From assembly GCA_015067375.1 (NCBI GenBank), contig SVMQ01000138.1, forward strand, positions 1 to 6,099: a stretch of DNA of 6,099 bases. The letters run 5' to 3'. Below are positions 5,433 to 6,099 of this stretch, in pieces. How positions within the stretch are numbered: position 1 is the first letter of the stretch; each line of letters starts with the position of its first letter. Both the position numbers and the translations under genes were made by a program. The notes beneath the pieces were generated by a model. That model saw only the letters and a program-made list of their open reading frames with translations, did no database searches and was not told where the DNA came from. Source of the stretch: Oscillospiraceae bacterium (GTDB lineage Bacteria > Bacillota > Clostridia > Oscillospirales > Ruminococcaceae).

Positions 5433-5891
5433 ATGGATAAACTCACACAGATAATCGACTGGCTTGCTATGACGGCAGGAGTACTGCTCGGCTTCCTCTA
5501 CGGCGATATTACGCCGCTCATGTACAGCCTGATAGCAATGGTAGCACTGGATTTTATAACAGGTTTGGCTGCAGCTGCTGCACGCAAGGAGGTCACGTCC
5601 TGTAAGATGTTCAAGGGCCTTATACGCAAGTTCCTGATACTGGTGCTTGTGGCGGTGGCGCACGTTATAGACTGCTACGTCACGAATACCTATCCTGTGA
5701 TACAGTCGGCAGTGATGCTGTTCTTTATCGTTAATGAGGCGCTGAGCATCGTGGAAAATGCAGCTATGCTGGGGCTGCCTATTCCTAAGAAGCTGCTTGA
5801 CGTGCTGGAGGACCTGCAGGCAGAGTCGGGCAGCGAGGGAAAGACTAAGATCGAAGAGGAGATAAAGGAGGATGGCGATAATGGCAGCTAA
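5433..5891 (+). CDS. Phage holin, phi29/Cp-1 type (PF05105-like)
   Basis: A 152-residue membrane protein that would make holes in the cytoplasmic membrane and let the endolysin reach the peptidoglycan. Four hydrophobic segments are visible at about 8-23, 28-50, 65-80 and 87-105. Family marks are ALDFITGLAAA (38-48), with the conserved Asp-x-x-Thr-Gly in the second helix, the 'S.KMFKGLIRKF' loop (56-67), and NEALSIVENAAMLGLPIPKK (101-120), the typical 'NE.lSi.EN...lG.p.P' motif. A charged, acidic C-terminal tail (128-152) faces the cytoplasm by the usual model. GGAGG at 5418-5422 is 10 bases before the ATG. The gene ends 11 bases inside the lysin gene, the usual holin-endolysin pair. Confidence 0.93.
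   Translation: MDKLTQIIDWLAMTAGVLLGFLYGDITPLMYSLIAMVALDFITGLAAAAARKEVTSCKMFKGLIRKFLILVLVAVAHVIDCYVTNTYPVIQSAVMLFFIVNEALSIVENAAMLGLPIPKKLLDVLEDLQAESGSEGKTKIEEEIKEDGDNGS
5864..5871 (+). promoter_or_regulatory. Ribosome binding site deciding the lysin start
   Basis: AAAGGAGG inside the holin tail touches an ATG at 5872 with no spacer, but is 9 bases from the in-frame ATG at 5881. The latter is therefore preferred, giving a protein starting MAAKVKYAGVD. Confidence 0.75.
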
Positions 5892-6099
5892 AGTTAAATA
5901 CGCAGGCGTGGATATGTCCTACTGTCAGACGAATGTTGACTACAAGGCACTCAAGGCAGGCAAAATCTGCGGCAAGCCCGTGAAATTCGCCATGCTCCGT
6001 TTCAGCTATGGAGCATGGCAGGACACTGTCTTTGATACTCACTACAGGGGCTGTAAGGAAGCAGGTATTTATGTCGGGGTGTACCACTGGCTGAGAGCG
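5881..6099 (+). CDS. GH25 family muramidase endolysin, N-terminal part (cut by window)
   Basis: The first 73 residues of an endolysin that runs past the right edge. The pattern 'YAGVDMSYCQTNVDYKALK' (7-25) followed by 'VKFAMLRFSYG' (35-44), 'DTVFDTHYRGCKEAGIYVGV' (48-67) and YHWLRA matches the start of glycoside hydrolase family 25 (Cpl-1-like muramidases), which cut the MurNAc-GlcNAc bond of peptidoglycan. Asp11 is in the position of the conserved Asp near the start of the barrel. The catalytic D-x-E pair of the family lies beyond the window and could not be seen. There is no signal peptide, as expected for a holin-released lysin. Any cell-wall-binding domain would be further downstream. An ATG at 5872 is in frame but touches the ribosome site. 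Confidence 0.92.
   Translation, partial: MAAKVKYAGVDMSYCQTNVDYKALKAGKICGKPVKFAMLRFSYGAWQDTVFDTHYRGCKEAGIYVGVYHWLRA

Overview
The window is a slice of a temperate phage or prophage (or a tail-derived particle) from a low-to-mid GC Gram-positive host, most likely a gut or rumen Clostridia member such as a Ruminococcus relative. That host guess rests on the strong GGAGG/GGAGGTGA ribosome sites, the P2-like contractile-tail baseplate genes combined with Firmicute-type XkdX, phi29/Cp-1-type holin and GH25 lysin genes, and the general look of the proteins. It is an inference, not a database result. All genes are on the + strand, packed head to tail with overlaps or gaps under 25 bases. No terminator, promoter, tRNA, CRISPR array or transposon was seen.

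Baseplate block (1-2537): the 3' end of a probable gpV-like OB-fold baseplate protein, then a P2 gpU-like tail protein, a gpW/gp25 baseplate wedge protein, a baseplate J protein and a tail protein I. Host-recognition block (2524-4776): a gpH-like tail fibre carrying two 22-residue HSH repeats and a fibronectin type III domain, followed by a separate 373-residue protein. That protein has three 15-residue basic repeats at its N-terminus and a predicted seven-bladed kelch-like beta-propeller, and is a likely receptor- or glycan-binding tip protein. Accessory block (4799-5430): a 115-residue conserved-looking unknown, a 46-residue XkdX-family protein and a 41-residue acidic unknown, the last two too short for ordinary ORF cut-offs. 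Lysis block (5433-6099): a four-helix holin and the start of a GH25 muramidase, cut by the window edge.

Together these genes would build the baseplate, attach the adsorption apparatus and then lyse the cell. Nothing here is outside a phage late operon. The least explained parts are the propeller protein with its N-terminal repeat module and the two small proteins of unknown function. Whether the locus encodes a full phage or a headless tailocin cannot be told from this window, because head and packaging genes lie outside it.
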